Of a stretch of DNA of 12,843 nt, positions 1 through 7,576 are shown in pieces (position 1 is the first letter of the stretch; every line of letters starts with the position of its first letter). The stretch lies in NCBI GenBank assembly GCA_029946075.1, contig JAQSDT010000743.1, forward strand, positions 1 to 12,843, read 5' to 3'. The stretch comes from a bacterium (GTDB taxonomy: Bacteria > Pseudomonadota > Alphaproteobacteria > Rhizobiales > Xanthobacteraceae). Below the pieces are notes generated by a model. It worked only from the letters and a program-made list of their open reading frames with translations. It searched no databases and was not told the DNA's origin. The translations under genes were made by a program, and so were the position numbers.

Positions 1-1902
1 GACAAGGACTACATCGTGCGGAACGACGAGGTGGTGATCATCGACGAGTTCACCGGCCGCATGATGCAGGGTCGCCGCTATTCGGAAGGCCTGCACCAGG
101 CGCTGGAAGCCAAGGAGCACGTCCAGGTCCAGCCGGAAAACCAGACGCTGGCCTCGATCACCTTCCAGAACTATTTCCGGATGTACGGAAAGCTCGCCGG
201 CATGACCGGCACCGCGCTGACCGAAGCCGACGAGCTGTTCGACATCTACAAGCTCGAGGTCGTCGAAATCCCGACCAACGTGCAGGTCGCGCGCCTCGAC
301 GAGGACGACGAGGTCTATCGCACCCAGAACGAGAAATACGCCGCGATCCTGGCCGAGATCGAGCGCGCCAATGCGCGCATGCAGCCGGTGCTGGTCGGCA
401 CCGCTTCGATCGAGAAATCGGAGGTGCTGGCCGACTATCTGCTCAAGCACGGCTACAAGCAGATCGATTTCGGTGCCGAATCCGGCATGGAGAAGCTCTA
501 CGCCGCGGCGCGTGCGGGCAAGCCTGCCAAGCTGTTCGCGGTGCTGAATGCGCGCTTCCACGAACAGGAAGCCTATATCGTCGCCGAGGCCGGCGTGCCC
601 GGCGCGATCGCGACCAACATGGCCGGCCGCGGTACCGACATCAAGCTCGGCGGTTCGCTCGAAATGCGAATCCAGCAGGAGACCGGCGATATCACCGATC
701 CGGCCGAGAAGGCCGCCAGGATCGAGCGCATCAAGGCCGACATCGAGCGTTTCCGCGAGATGGTGCTGAAGGCCGAGGACGTGGTCGAGATCGAGCCCGC
801 CAAGGGCTCCAGGCCGGCCAAGACCGTCACCAAGCCGGGCGGCCTCTACATCATGGGCTCGGAGCGGCATGAATCCCGCCGCATCGATAACCAGCTGCGC
901 GGCCGTTCCGGCCGTCAGGGCGACCCCGGACGCTCGAAATTCTTCCTGTCGCTGGAAGACGACCTGATGCGGATCTTCGGCTCCGACCGGCTCGACTCCA
1001 TGCTGCAGCGGCTCGGCCTCAAGGAAGGCGAGGCCATCATCCATCCCTGGATCAACAAGGCGCTGGAGAAGGCGCAGCAGAAGGTCGAAGCCCGCAACTT
1101 CGACATCCGCAAGAATTTGCTCAAGTTCGACAACGTCCAGAACGACCAGCGCAAGGTGATCTTCGACCAGCGCATCGACCTGATGAAGGATGACAGCGTC
1201 GCCGAGACGGTGGCCGACATGCGCCACGCCTTCGTCGAGGACGTCGTCAACAAGCACGTGCCCGAACATGCCTATGCCGAGCAGTGGGACGTCGCCGGCC
1301 TCAAGGAAGAACTGAAGCGCGTGCTCGACGTCGACTTGCCGGTCGACGAATGGGCCAAGGAAGAAGGCATCGCCGACGAGGAACTGCTGGCGCGCATCGA
1401 GAAGCATGTCGACGAGCACATGGCGGCCAAGGTGGCGCAATGGGGCCCCGACGTGATGCGTTACGTCGAGAAGACCATCCTGCTGCAGACGCTCGACCAC
1501 CTCTGGCGCGAGCATCTGATCATGCTCGACCATCTTCGCCAGGTGATCGGCCTGCGCGGCTACGGCCAGCGCGATCCGCTGCAGGAGTACAAGTCGGAAG
1601 CCTTCAGCCTGTTCGAGGCGATGATCGCGCATCTGCGCGAAGCCGTCACCGCGCAGCTGATGCGCGTCGAGATCGTCCCGCCGGATGAGCCGCAGGCGCT
1701 GCCGCCGATGGAGGCGCACAAGCTCGACCCGACCACCGGCGAGGACGAAATGGCGTTCGCAGGCGCCTCGCTGGTGCCGCAGGTCTCTGCCGCCGACCGC
1801 GATCCGAAAAACCCCGCCAGTTGGGGCAAGATCGGCCGCAACGAGGATTGCCCGTGCGGCAGCGGCAAGAAGTACAAGCACTGCCACGGGAAGTACGGCT
1901 AG
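1..1902 (+). CDS. secA: Preprotein translocase ATPase SecA, C-terminal part (5' end outside window)
   Basis: SecA is the ATPase motor that pushes unfolded preproteins through SecYEG. The frame is open from base 1, and the first ATG/GTG codons are internal, so this is a 633-residue fragment. Full alphaproteobacterial SecA is about 940-950 aa, so roughly 310 N-terminal residues, including the Walker A site, lie upstream. Visible landmarks in order are the DEFTGR segment at the start; the helicase motif AGRGTDIKLGG near residues 208-218; the motif VI region GSERHESRRIDNQLRGRSGR near 286-305; the helical scaffold/wing region rich in charged residues; and a C-terminal SEC-C zinc motif (CPCGSGKKYKHCH, nt 1849-1890) that binds Zn and SecB/ribosomes in the family. 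No frameshift is seen. It is convergent with the L,D-transpeptidase gene, with a terminator between. Identification is certain. Confidence 0.98.
   Translation, partial: DKDYIVRNDEVVIIDEFTGRMMQGRRYSEGLHQALEAKEHVQVQPENQTLASITFQNYFRMYGKLAGMTGTALTEADELFDIYKLEVVEIPTNVQVARLDEDDEVYRTQNEKYAAILAEIERANARMQPVLVGTASIEKSEVLADYLLKHGYKQIDFGAESGMEKLYAAARAGKPAKLFAVLNARFHEQEAYIVAEAGVPGAIATNMAGRGTDIKLGGSLEMRIQQETGDITDPAEKAARIERIKADIERFREMVLKAEDVVEIEPAKGSRPAKTVTKPGGLYIMGSERHESRRIDNQLRGRSGRQGDPGRSKFFLSLEDDLMRIFGSDRLDSMLQRLGLKEGEAIIHPWINKALEKAQQKVEARNFDIRKNLLKFDNVQNDQRKVIFDQRIDLMKDDSVAETVADMRHAFVEDVVNKHVPEHAYAEQWDVAGLKEELKRVLDVDLPVDEWAKEEGIADEELLARIEKHVDEHMAAKVAQWGPDVMRYVEKTILLQTLDHLWREHLIMLDHLRQVIGLRGYGQRDPLQEYKSEAFSLFEAMIAHLREAVTAQLMRVEIVPPDEPQALPPMEAHKLDPTTGEDEMAFAGASLVPQVSAADRDPKNPASWGKIGRNEDCPCGSGKKYKHCHGKYG
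1840..1896 (+). other. SEC-C zinc-binding motif at the SecA C-terminus
   Basis: Reads NEDCPCGSGKKYKHCHG, with the CxCx8CH metal-ligand pattern intact. In SecA this element coordinates zinc and contacts SecB. Its presence shows the gene is complete at its 3' end. Confidence 0.9.
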
Positions 1903-1967
1903 AGCTTGAACGCAGCGAGATGCTGACGCCGTCGCGCTTGAGCCGATCTTCCCGGTTTCCAAAAAAC

Positions 1968-1995
1968 AAAATGCCCCGCTTTGGCGGGGCATTTT
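1968..1995. terminator. Bidirectional rho-independent terminator between convergent secA and ldt genes
   Basis: The left arm AAAATGCCCCGC (1968-1979) and right arm GCGGGGCATTTT (1984-1995) are perfect 12-bp complements around a TTTG loop. The GC core of seven pairs is flanked by an A-tract on one side and a T-tract on the other, so the hairpin has a U-run when read from either strand. It lies 66 nt after the secA stop and 31 nt after the stop of the convergent gene (2026), and would serve both transcripts. Confidence 0.9.
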
Positions 1996-2025
1996 CATTT
2001 ACGTCGTGATGTTGTTGCTCGCGCG

Positions 2026-3525
2026 CTACTTCATCGCCCCGAACCGGCTGTCGAACGAGTTCGACTGCACGATCGGTGCGGAGCCGGCGACCTGGGCGGG
2101 CGAGGGAGCAGGTGCGGCGGCCGGCGTATCCGAGACCGACGGCTTGAGCTGCGGACGGCTGGCGGCCTGTCTGGGCTCGTGCTTCGGCGCTGACGTCTTC
2201 GGCACCGAGGCTTCCGGCCGCGGCGGCGGCTCGCTGCGCCTGGCTTCGGTCGCCCGCGGCTTTGCCGGCGGCGGCGTGCTGGCCGTGGCGGTCGCATCGG
2301 CGCTGCCGCCGATACCGACCTTGCGGGCGAGGCCGGAGAAGAAGCCGTCATTCTGCGCCGTCGGCGCCGCGTTGGCGACCCGCGTCGGCGCGGGAGCTGC
2401 GGCCACCGCGATCCTCGGCTCTTCGGGGGCGCCCATCAGGAGATTGTTGGACGGCCGGCTGTCGACCGCGGCCTTGGGCGGATTGACGTGCGAGGGGATG
2501 GTGCCGGGCGCGCGGGGCAGCGCGAACGACGCCAGGCCCTGGCTGTCGCCGCCTTCGGAGAGGCCGGTGTTGCCTTCGGGGACGCGCGCGGCGAACACGC
2601 GGTGCATGCCGCCGTCGATGCCGGTGTTGGTCCGCGCCACCGGCGTGCCGCGGGCGACCAGCCGCGCAGTCTCGGCGATGTCCGTCGCCTGCTTTTCGCG
2701 AATGGCGTCGGCGACTTCTTCCGGCATCGCATAGGCCGGGCACCTGGACGAGGCTTCGAACACCGGATCGCGCGTGGCGCCCGGCGCCCGGATCGCGTCG
2801 AACACGTATTTCTTCTCGCAGAAGTCGACCTTCGGCTCCTGCCGCGTCACCTCGAAATGATCGTTGCCTTCCTTGATCATCTTCCAGAAAGGCATGTTCG
2901 GGTTGTTGCGGTGCTTGGCCATGTTGGCCGGCGTCATCTTGAACGGATAGGCCTGCAGCTGGAACGATTTCTGGCCGCCGAAGAAGGATTCGCGCCCGAG
3001 CGAATAGATCTCCGCGATCTGCTCGTCGGTCATCGCGTAGCAGCCGCGCGAGGAGCAATCGCCATGCACCATCAGCTGCGAGCCGGTGCGGCCCAGCGCC
3101 TTGTCGAAGGCATTGGGGTAGCCGGTGTTGAAGGAGAGGTAATAGGCCGATTGCGGATTCATCTGCGCCGGCGAAATCGAATAGAAGCCTTCCGGCGCCT
3201 GGCGGTCGCCTTCACGGACCTTGGGGCCGAGATCGCCCGACCAGCGGCAGATCGGATAGGTCTTCAGCAGGGCGAAGCGGCCGGAGCGATCCTGCTTCCA
3301 GATTTCGAGCTCGGCTTCCTGCTTGAACAGGCGGACCAGGATCGGCGAATTCAGGTCCATGTCCTTTTCGACCATGGTCTGGATCAGCTTCGGCGGGACC
3401 GGCTGGTTGGCCTTGGCATTGGTGGCGAGGGAGATGTCGTCGCTGTTGCAGCCGGCCAGCATCACGCCCGCGGCCGCAAGGGCAGCCGACGTGAAAAGCG
3501 CACGAACCAGCGAGCGGTTAATCAA
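2026..3525 (-). CDS. YafK/DpaA-type L,D-transpeptidase family lipoprotein with Pro/Ala-rich C-terminal tail
   Basis: 499 aa. The N-terminus is a lipoprotein signal: basic residues, a hydrophobic stretch, then lipobox LAGC with Cys26 as the predicted acylation site. A YkuD-fold catalytic domain follows, about residues 55-245. It carries the family signature H154-G-D-C-S-S-R-G-C162-Y-A-M, where His154 and Cys162 are the expected catalytic pair. The GRTGSQLMVHGDC context is typical of the YafK branch. In E. coli YafK (DpaA) detaches Braun lipoprotein from peptidoglycan, while other relatives form L,D-crosslinks; which activity applies here is unknown. Residues from about 350 to 499 are Pro/Ala/Arg/Ser-rich and look disordered, perhaps a wall-spanning tether. 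The start is TTG (3523-3525): an in-frame TAG lies two codons upstream and GGAG sits 8 nt before it. It is preceded by a candidate promoter and tandem repeats. Family is secure; exact reaction is not. Confidence 0.9.
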   Translation of the reverse strand: MINRSLVRALFTSAALAAAGVMLAGCNSDDISLATNAKANQPVPPKLIQTMVEKDMDLNSPILVRLFKQEAELEIWKQDRSGRFALLKTYPICRWSGDLGPKVREGDRQAPEGFYSISPAQMNPQSAYYLSFNTGYPNAFDKALGRTGSQLMVHGDCSSRGCYAMTDEQIAEIYSLGRESFFGGQKSFQLQAYPFKMTPANMAKHRNNPNMPFWKMIKEGNDHFEVTRQEPKVDFCEKKYVFDAIRAPGATRDPVFEASSRCPAYAMPEEVADAIREKQATDIAETARLVARGTPVARTNTGIDGGMHRVFAARVPEGNTGLSEGGDSQGLASFALPRAPGTIPSHVNPPKAAVDSRPSNNLLMGAPEEPRIAVAAAPAPTRVANAAPTAQNDGFFSGLARKVGIGGSADATATASTPPPAKPRATEARRSEPPPRPEASVPKTSAPKHEPRQAASRPQLKPSVSDTPAAAPAPSPAQVAGSAPIVQSNSFDSRFGAMK

Positions 3526-3537
3526 AGGCTAAGCTCC
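3518..3537 (-). promoter_or_regulatory. RBS and TTG start of the L,D-transpeptidase gene
   Basis: On the minus strand GGAG is followed by 8 nt and then TTG. A TAG codon in the same frame at 3529-3531 rules out a longer protein, and the next start candidates would cut into the lipoprotein signal, so TTG is the best start. Confidence 0.65.
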
Positions 3538-3592
3538 ACACCCACCGGGCATTTTTGCACCCCGAATCACAGCGTCATGCCCTGAAGCCATG

Positions 3593-3615
3593 TCTAAAAT
3601 AGTCTCTAAAATAGT
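3593..3615. repeat. Two tandem copies of TCTAAAATAGT
   Basis: Copies at 3593-3603 and 3605-3615 are identical and spaced by one base, a 12-bp period close to one helical turn. They lie about 70-90 bp upstream of the TTG start of the L,D-transpeptidase gene and overlap its candidate -10 element, so they could be a regulator's direct-repeat site. Confidence 0.6.
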
Positions 3616-3639
3616 ACCCTTTGGCCATCTGGCTCGCAA
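3611..3639 (-). promoter_or_regulatory. Candidate sigma-70 promoter for the L,D-transpeptidase gene
   Basis: On the minus strand TTGCGA (3639-3634, -35-like, 4/6) is separated by 17 bp from TACTAT (3616-3611, -10-like, 4/6). The -10 overlaps the tandem repeat. It would give a leader of roughly 80 nt to the TTG start. Matches are modest and this is inference. Confidence 0.35.
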
Positions 3640-3751
3640 CCCGAACGGGATTGGGCAGCCGTCCCCATGGCCGGCATGGTCAACATAACCCTAAGACCCA
3701 GGTCCGGGCCGAATTAGGGCCAAAGCCTGCGTTTTGGCTAAAATAAGGAGG

Positions 3752-3767
3752 TTTAGAGACCGTTAAC
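3752..3767. promoter_or_regulatory. Possible CtrA-type binding site
   Basis: TTTA-N7-TTAAC at 3752-3767 differs by one base from the alphaproteobacterial CtrA full-site consensus TTAA-N7-TTAAC. It sits about 230 bp upstream of the L,D-transpeptidase start. Such motifs also occur by chance, so this is a weak candidate. Confidence 0.25.
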
Positions 3768-3829
3768 GATTGTGGCGCGGGTTCCAGTTTGGCACGCTGC
3801 AGGCGGTGGAACCGCCCGGGCAGGCCCGA

Positions 3830-4792
3830 TCAGCCGAGCTTGCGGCCGATATCGAGGAATTTCTGCCGGCGCTGCTTGCGGACGGCATCCGCATCGAGGT
3901 TGCGCAAATCGCCGAACGCCTGGGCGATGGCATCGCCGGTGGCCGCGATCATGGCGGCGGAGTCGCGATGGGCGCCGCCGGCAGGCTCCTTCAGAATCTG
4001 GTCGATGACGCCGAATCGCAGCATGTCCTGCGCGGTGATCTTCATGCTGGTCGCCGCTTCCTGCGCCTTGGTGCCGTCGCGCCACAGGATCGAGGACGCC
4101 GCCTCCGGCGAGATCACGCTGTAGATGGCGTGTTCGAACATCAGCACGCGGTTGGCGGTGGTGATGGCGATGGCGCCGCCCGACATGCCTTCGCCGGTGA
4201 TGATCGCGACATTGGGAACGCCCAGCGACAGGCAGGCATCGGTCGAGCGCGCGATCGCTTCGGCCTGGCCGCGTTCCTCGGCGCCGATGCCGGGATAGGC
4301 GCCGGCCGAATCGACGATCGACAGCACGGGAATGCCGAATCGGTCGGCCATCTCCATCAGGCGCACCGCCTTGCGGTAGCCTTCGGGCCGCGCCATGCCG
4401 AAATTGTGCTTGATGCGGCTCTCGGTGGTGGCGCCCTTTTCCTGGCCGATCACGCAGATGCTCTCGCCGCGGAAACGGCCGAAGCCGCCCATCAGCGCCT
4501 CGTCCTCGCCGAACTTGCGGTCGCCCGCCATCGGCGTGAATTCGGTCACCAGCGCATTGATGAAATCGGTGAAGTGCGGGCGCTGCGGATGGCGCGCCAC
4601 CAGCGTCTTCTGCCACGGCGTCAGATTGGCGTAGAGGTCGGTCAGCGCCTGCGACGCCTTGTCCTCGATGCGCGTGATCTCGTCGCCGATGTCGCTGCCC
4701 GACGCGGCGAGCGCGCGCAGTTCATCGACCTTGGCCTCGAGTTCGGCGACGGGTTTTTCGAAGTCGAGATAGCTGCGCATCTGATCCGGCAT
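3830..4792 (-). CDS. accA: Acetyl-CoA carboxylase carboxyltransferase, alpha subunit
   Basis: 320 aa, the usual length for the family. With AccD (not in this window) it forms the carboxyltransferase that moves CO2 from carboxybiotin-BCCP to acetyl-CoA, giving malonyl-CoA, the first committed step of fatty acid synthesis in the cytosol. After an N-terminal helical segment come the crotonase-fold motifs DSAGAYPGIGAEERGQ (about 161-176) and TGEGMSGGAIAI (about 199-210), which build the oxyanion-hole region. No key residue looks missing. The ATG at 4790-4792 is preferred over the TTG one codon upstream because the family begins MPDQMRSYLDFEKP; no strong Shine-Dalgarno sequence is seen. It lies 188 bp downstream of xerD on the same strand. 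Confidence 0.97.
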   Translation of the reverse strand: MPDQMRSYLDFEKPVAELEAKVDELRALAASGSDIGDEITRIEDKASQALTDLYANLTPWQKTLVARHPQRPHFTDFINALVTEFTPMAGDRKFGEDEALMGGFGRFRGESICVIGQEKGATTESRIKHNFGMARPEGYRKAVRLMEMADRFGIPVLSIVDSAGAYPGIGAEERGQAEAIARSTDACLSLGVPNVAIITGEGMSGGAIAITTANRVLMFEHAIYSVISPEAASSILWRDGTKAQEAATSMKITAQDMLRFGVIDQILKEPAGGAHRDSAAMIAATGDAIAQAFGDLRNLDADAVRKQRRQKFLDIGRKLG

Positions 4793-4980
4793 CAAGGCAA
4801 TATAGGTAACAACCTGCGGAGACGCGAAGCGGTTTCGGCTGGTTCCAGGAAAGCGCGCATCTTCAATGATTTAGCGCTTCTTCGGCCCGGGAGACGAAAG
4901 CGCGCCAAGCAAGGCCGCGGACGGGTGAGGCTGATTCGGGGGAGACGGGCCGGAAGTCAAGCCATGGTGGATGACGAAGT

Positions 4981-5937
4981 CTATTTCTCCGCCAGCGGGT
5001 GCAGGTCCCGCACCAGGCTCTTGAGCCGTTCCTCGACGACATGGGTGTAGATCTGCGTGGTCGAGATGTCGGTGTGGCCGAGCAGCGTCTGCACGATGCG
5101 CAGGTCCGCGCCGTTGTGCAGCAGATGGCTGGCAAAGGCGTGCCGCAAGACATGCGGCGAGACGAGGCGCGGCGCGAGGCCGGAGGCTGCCGCGAGTTCT
5201 TTCAAATCGCGCGCAAAATGCTGCCGGGTCAGATGGCCGCTCTCGCCGAACGAAGGGAACAGCCATTTCGAGAGCGCGGCGTTTTTCTTCTTCTCGGGCT
5301 TCATCACGTCCATCGCCGCGAGATAGTCCGCCATCGCCTGCCGCGAGGCCTCGTTGAGCGGCACCAGGCGCTCCTTGTTGCCCTTGCCGCGCACCACGAT
5401 CATGCGCGCATCGCGGCGCGAGGCCGACAGCGGCAGCGCCACCAGTTCGGAAACGCGAAGCCCCGTGGCGTACAGCACTTCCAGCAGGCAATGCAGCCGC
5501 AGCGCGCGCACGCGCTGCTGCGGCGAGGCGCCCTCGGCGGCCGTCAGTTCCTTGGCCCGCGTCAGCATGCGGTCGACATCGCCGATCGACAGCACTTTCG
5601 GCAGGCCGCGGCCCCGCTTCGGGCCGGACAGGATCGCCGCCGGATCGTCGCTGCGGATGCGCTCGTTGAGCAGGAAGCGAAACAGATGCCGCATCGCCGA
5701 CAGCCGCCGCGCCACGCTGGAGGATTTGAAGCCGCGCGTATCGAGATCGGCGAGATAGTCCCGCAGCACGTCGGTACTGGCGCCGGCAAAATTCTGGCCG
5801 GCGCCGCCGAGAAATTCGGAGAAGTCGGTGAGATCGCGGCGATAGGCGTCGAGCGTATTTTTGCCGGCGCCCTGTTCCGCCGCGAGCATGTCGAGGAATA
5901 GGCCGATCAGTTTCGCGTCGTTGGGTGGGGTGCGCAT
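4981..5937 (-). CDS. xerD: Site-specific tyrosine recombinase XerD
   Basis: 318 aa from the ATG at 5935-5937; a TTG three codons upstream is an alternative. XerD acts with XerC at dif sites to resolve chromosome dimers at division, under FtsK control. The N-terminal SAM-like core-binding domain spans about residues 10-95. The catalytic domain follows with a full active site: Arg161 (ATGLRVSE), Lys185 (GKGNKER), His262-x-x-Arg265 (SPHVLRHAFASHLL), His288 (LLGHTDIS) and nucleophile Tyr297 (TQIYTHV). Length and the intact R-K-H-R-H-Y set fit a housekeeping Xer protein rather than an integrase. It lies 188 bp upstream of accA on the same strand, and 75 bp downstream of the NTF2-like gene with no terminator between. 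Confidence 0.93.
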   Translation of the reverse strand: MRTPPNDAKLIGLFLDMLAAEQGAGKNTLDAYRRDLTDFSEFLGGAGQNFAGASTDVLRDYLADLDTRGFKSSSVARRLSAMRHLFRFLLNERIRSDDPAAILSGPKRGRGLPKVLSIGDVDRMLTRAKELTAAEGASPQQRVRALRLHCLLEVLYATGLRVSELVALPLSASRRDARMIVVRGKGNKERLVPLNEASRQAMADYLAAMDVMKPEKKKNAALSKWLFPSFGESGHLTRQHFARDLKELAAASGLAPRLVSPHVLRHAFASHLLHNGADLRIVQTLLGHTDISTTQIYTHVVEERLKSLVRDLHPLAEK

Positions 5938-5955
5938 TGTCCGCAATGATAGCGC

Positions 5956-5984
5956 ATGATCGCGGCGGGATGGAGACTTTTCAA
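5956..5984 (-). promoter_or_regulatory. Candidate promoter of xerD
   Basis: On the minus strand TTGAAA (5984-5979, 5/6 to -35) is followed after 17 bp by GATCAT (5961-5956, 4/6 to -10). The predicted start would leave a leader of only about 10 nt before the ATG at 5937. Speculative, but it would give xerD its own promoter inside the 75-bp gap from the upstream cassette. Confidence 0.3.
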
Positions 5985-6012
5985 AACACGCACCCGACTT
6001 CCCGGCCGCGCG

Positions 6013-6423
6013 TCAGGGATTGTGGGTTATCGCCGTGGCTTGCGACCACACCACCACCCACTGTCCGTCGCGATGCTCGTAGGTGTCGGTGTGCCAGTAA
6101 TCGCCGGGCGCGACGCGATGGCCGCCGAACACCACTTCGAGTCTCGCGCGATACCGGATCACGGCGTGGCCCGGGTACAGCCGCACGGCGATCGGTCCGG
6201 GTTCCCACAGAAGGTAGTTGATTTGTCCGGCTGCGATCGCGCCGAGATATTCGTCCCTGGATAGCGGCATTCCAACGGGCGTAATCAGCTGGAAATCCGC
6301 CGCATGACGTGGCCTCGCTGTCGCGATGTCGCCGCCGACCAGTGCGCGAAGCCGGGCGCGTTCCGTATCGCGAATGCGTTCCGCTTCGGGCGATGTGTCG
6401 AGGTCGATAGCAGGCGTCGGCAT
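6013..6423 (-). CDS. NTF2-like (DUF4440/SnoaL-type) small protein
   Basis: 136 aa. The ATG at 6421-6423 is chosen because GGAGA lies about 7 nt upstream; the same frame stays open further upstream only as a shadow of the epimerase gene. An N-terminal helix (SPEAERIRDTERARLRAL) leads into the RHAADFQLITPVG segment and then beta strands ending in YWHTDTYEHRDGQWVVVWSQ, the pattern of the DUF4440 branch of the cone-shaped NTF2 superfamily. Members include small enzymes, such as isomerases and polyketide cyclases, and ligand-binding proteins of unknown role, so no reaction can be assigned. It follows the SDR gene by 68 bp on the same strand and probably shares its transcript and the TetR control, which suggests a joint role on one small-molecule substrate. 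Confidence 0.82.
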   Translation of the reverse strand: MPTPAIDLDTSPEAERIRDTERARLRALVGGDIATARPRHAADFQLITPVGMPLSRDEYLGAIAAGQINYLLWEPGPIAVRLYPGHAVIRYRARLEVVFGGHRVAPGDYWHTDTYEHRDGQWVVVWSQATAITHNP

Positions 6424-6491
6424 CAAGTTTCTCCGTTTGATCTGTTGGTGGGGTTGAGGGCGCCGTGTGGCAGGAACGGGACCGCCGCGAC

Positions 6492-7541
6492 CTATGCTGC
6501 GGCGATCAGGCGGTGATCGATCAGGCTCTGCGCGCTGGCGCGGATGCAATCCTCGTCGGGCCGCGCTTTCCAGTTCAGCACCCGCTGCGCCTTGGCCGCG
6601 TTGACGCTGAGGTCGCGATCGAGCTCGTGGACGATCATGCGCGAGCGTGCACTGAAGGGAGCCATGGCCCTCACCATCCAGTTCGGCACTTCGCCGCGCG
6701 GCAAACGGTCGGCATAGGCCGGGAACGACCTTGCCAGCATGTCGGCCAGTTCCTTCAACCGGAAAAATCCGCCGCCGATGATGAAGCGTTGGCCGGAAGC
6801 ATCCGGACAGGTCATGGCACGGATATGGGCATCGGCCGCGTCGCGCACGTCGACGACCGCGAAACCGAAGCGCGGAACGCGTTTCAGCTTGCCACTCATC
6901 ATTTGCTGGATCAGCCCGACCGATGTGCCGTATCGCGGACCAAGCAGCGGTCCGAAAATCATACCGGGGTTGATGACGGTCAGGTCGAGTCCGGTTTTCC
7001 CCGCAAAGGCCCACGCGGCCTGCTCGGCCAGCGTTTTCGATCGGTAGTAGGGCGTGGCTCGCGGGCTGTCCGGATCAGTCCAGTCGCTCTCGGCAAACGG
7101 CGGCTGACCGCTGCCGTGATTGGTAGCGGCGATCGAGGATGTCAGCACTACCCGCGTAACACCTGCATGATGCGCCGCGCGCAACGCCCGCATGGCGCCG
7201 TCGCGTGCGGTGTCGATCATTGCCCCCGCATCCTTGGGCAGACCGGCCGGAAACGGCGAGGCCGTGTGAATGACGTAGCGGCCCCCAGCGAGCGCGGCGT
7301 CCCATCCGGAATCGGAGCAAAGATCAGCCTCGGCAAAGCTGAGGGCATCGGCATCGAAGGAGGCGGTGGCGCAAAGCTGGCGCCTGATCGCATCGCCAGC
7401 GACCAAGCTGCGGACGGTGCCGCGAACGCGATAGCCACTCGCCAGCAATTGCCGGGCGATATGTCCGCCGAGAAATCCACCGATCCCGGTAACGAGCACC
7501 TGGGTGTCGGCCGGCGCAGGATCGTTCAGTCTGGAAAGCAT
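6492..7541 (-). CDS. NAD(P)-dependent extended SDR (dihydroflavonol-4-reductase-like epimerase/reductase)
   Basis: 349 aa. The Rossmann nucleotide-binding motif is TGIGGFLGG with G19xxG22xxG25. The catalytic set is a Ser in LTSSIAAT (135/136) and Tyr165-x-x-x-Lys169 (PYYRSKTLAE). The INPGMIFGP segment and the overall length fit the extended SDR class, close to the dihydroflavonol reductase/cinnamoyl-CoA reductase/3-beta-HSD branch. These reduce or oxidise carbonyl/hydroxyl groups on diverse substrates; the substrate here cannot be read from sequence. The ATG at 7539-7541 has AAAGGA 9 nt upstream, whereas the TTG three codons earlier has no spacing from it. It is divergent from the tetR gene, with the operator 36-64 nt upstream of this ATG, so it is probably repressed by that regulator. 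It is followed by the NTF2-like gene. Confidence 0.88.
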   Translation of the reverse strand: MLSRLNDPAPADTQVLVTGIGGFLGGHIARQLLASGYRVRGTVRSLVAGDAIRRQLCATASFDADALSFAEADLCSDSGWDAALAGGRYVIHTASPFPAGLPKDAGAMIDTARDGAMRALRAAHHAGVTRVVLTSSIAATNHGSGQPPFAESDWTDPDSPRATPYYRSKTLAEQAAWAFAGKTGLDLTVINPGMIFGPLLGPRYGTSVGLIQQMMSGKLKRVPRFGFAVVDVRDAADAHIRAMTCPDASGQRFIIGGGFFRLKELADMLARSFPAYADRLPRGEVPNWMVRAMAPFSARSRMIVHELDRDLSVNAAKAQRVLNWKARPDEDCIRASAQSLIDHRLIAAA

Positions 7542-7576
7542 ATATTTCAATCCTTTAGGCGGGTGCCGAGATGTGA

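Larger units (their letters stand above)
3526..3829. other. 304-bp non-coding gap between ldt and accA
   Basis: No convincing gene on either strand. The gap is more AT-rich than its neighbours. It holds a candidate promoter for the L,D-transpeptidase gene, a tandem TCTAAAATAGT repeat, a weak GCCAAA/TTTGGC hairpin (3719-3738) and a CtrA-like TTTA-N7-TTAAC sequence. The accA transcript must end somewhere in here, but no hairpin with a U-tract on the minus strand is visible. Confidence 0.6.

Noticed and set aside
2006..3585. Long open frames on the plus strand opposite the L,D-transpeptidase gene (2006-2734, 2488-3585)
   Set aside because: Antisense shadows of a high-GC gene: Arg/Ala/Gly-rich compositions with no recognisable domain, fully overlapped by a gene with clear catalytic motifs.
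3719..3738. GCCAAA...TTTGGC hairpin as an accA terminator
   Set aside because: Only 6 bp of stem with an 8-nt loop and no U-run on the minus strand after it.
4874..4903. GCGCTT...AAGCGC stem downstream of xerD as a terminator
   Set aside because: Six-base stem with an 18-nt loop, and no convincing U-tract follows in the minus direction.
3770..5901. Long plus-strand frames opposite accA and xerD (3770-5050, 4999-5901)
   Set aside because: Shadow frames; translations lack any motif and accA/xerD are unmistakable on the other strand.
6424..7014. Upstream extension of the NTF2-like frame to 7014
   Set aside because: It reads the SDR gene out of frame. The NTF2-like domain and a proper RBS begin at 6423.
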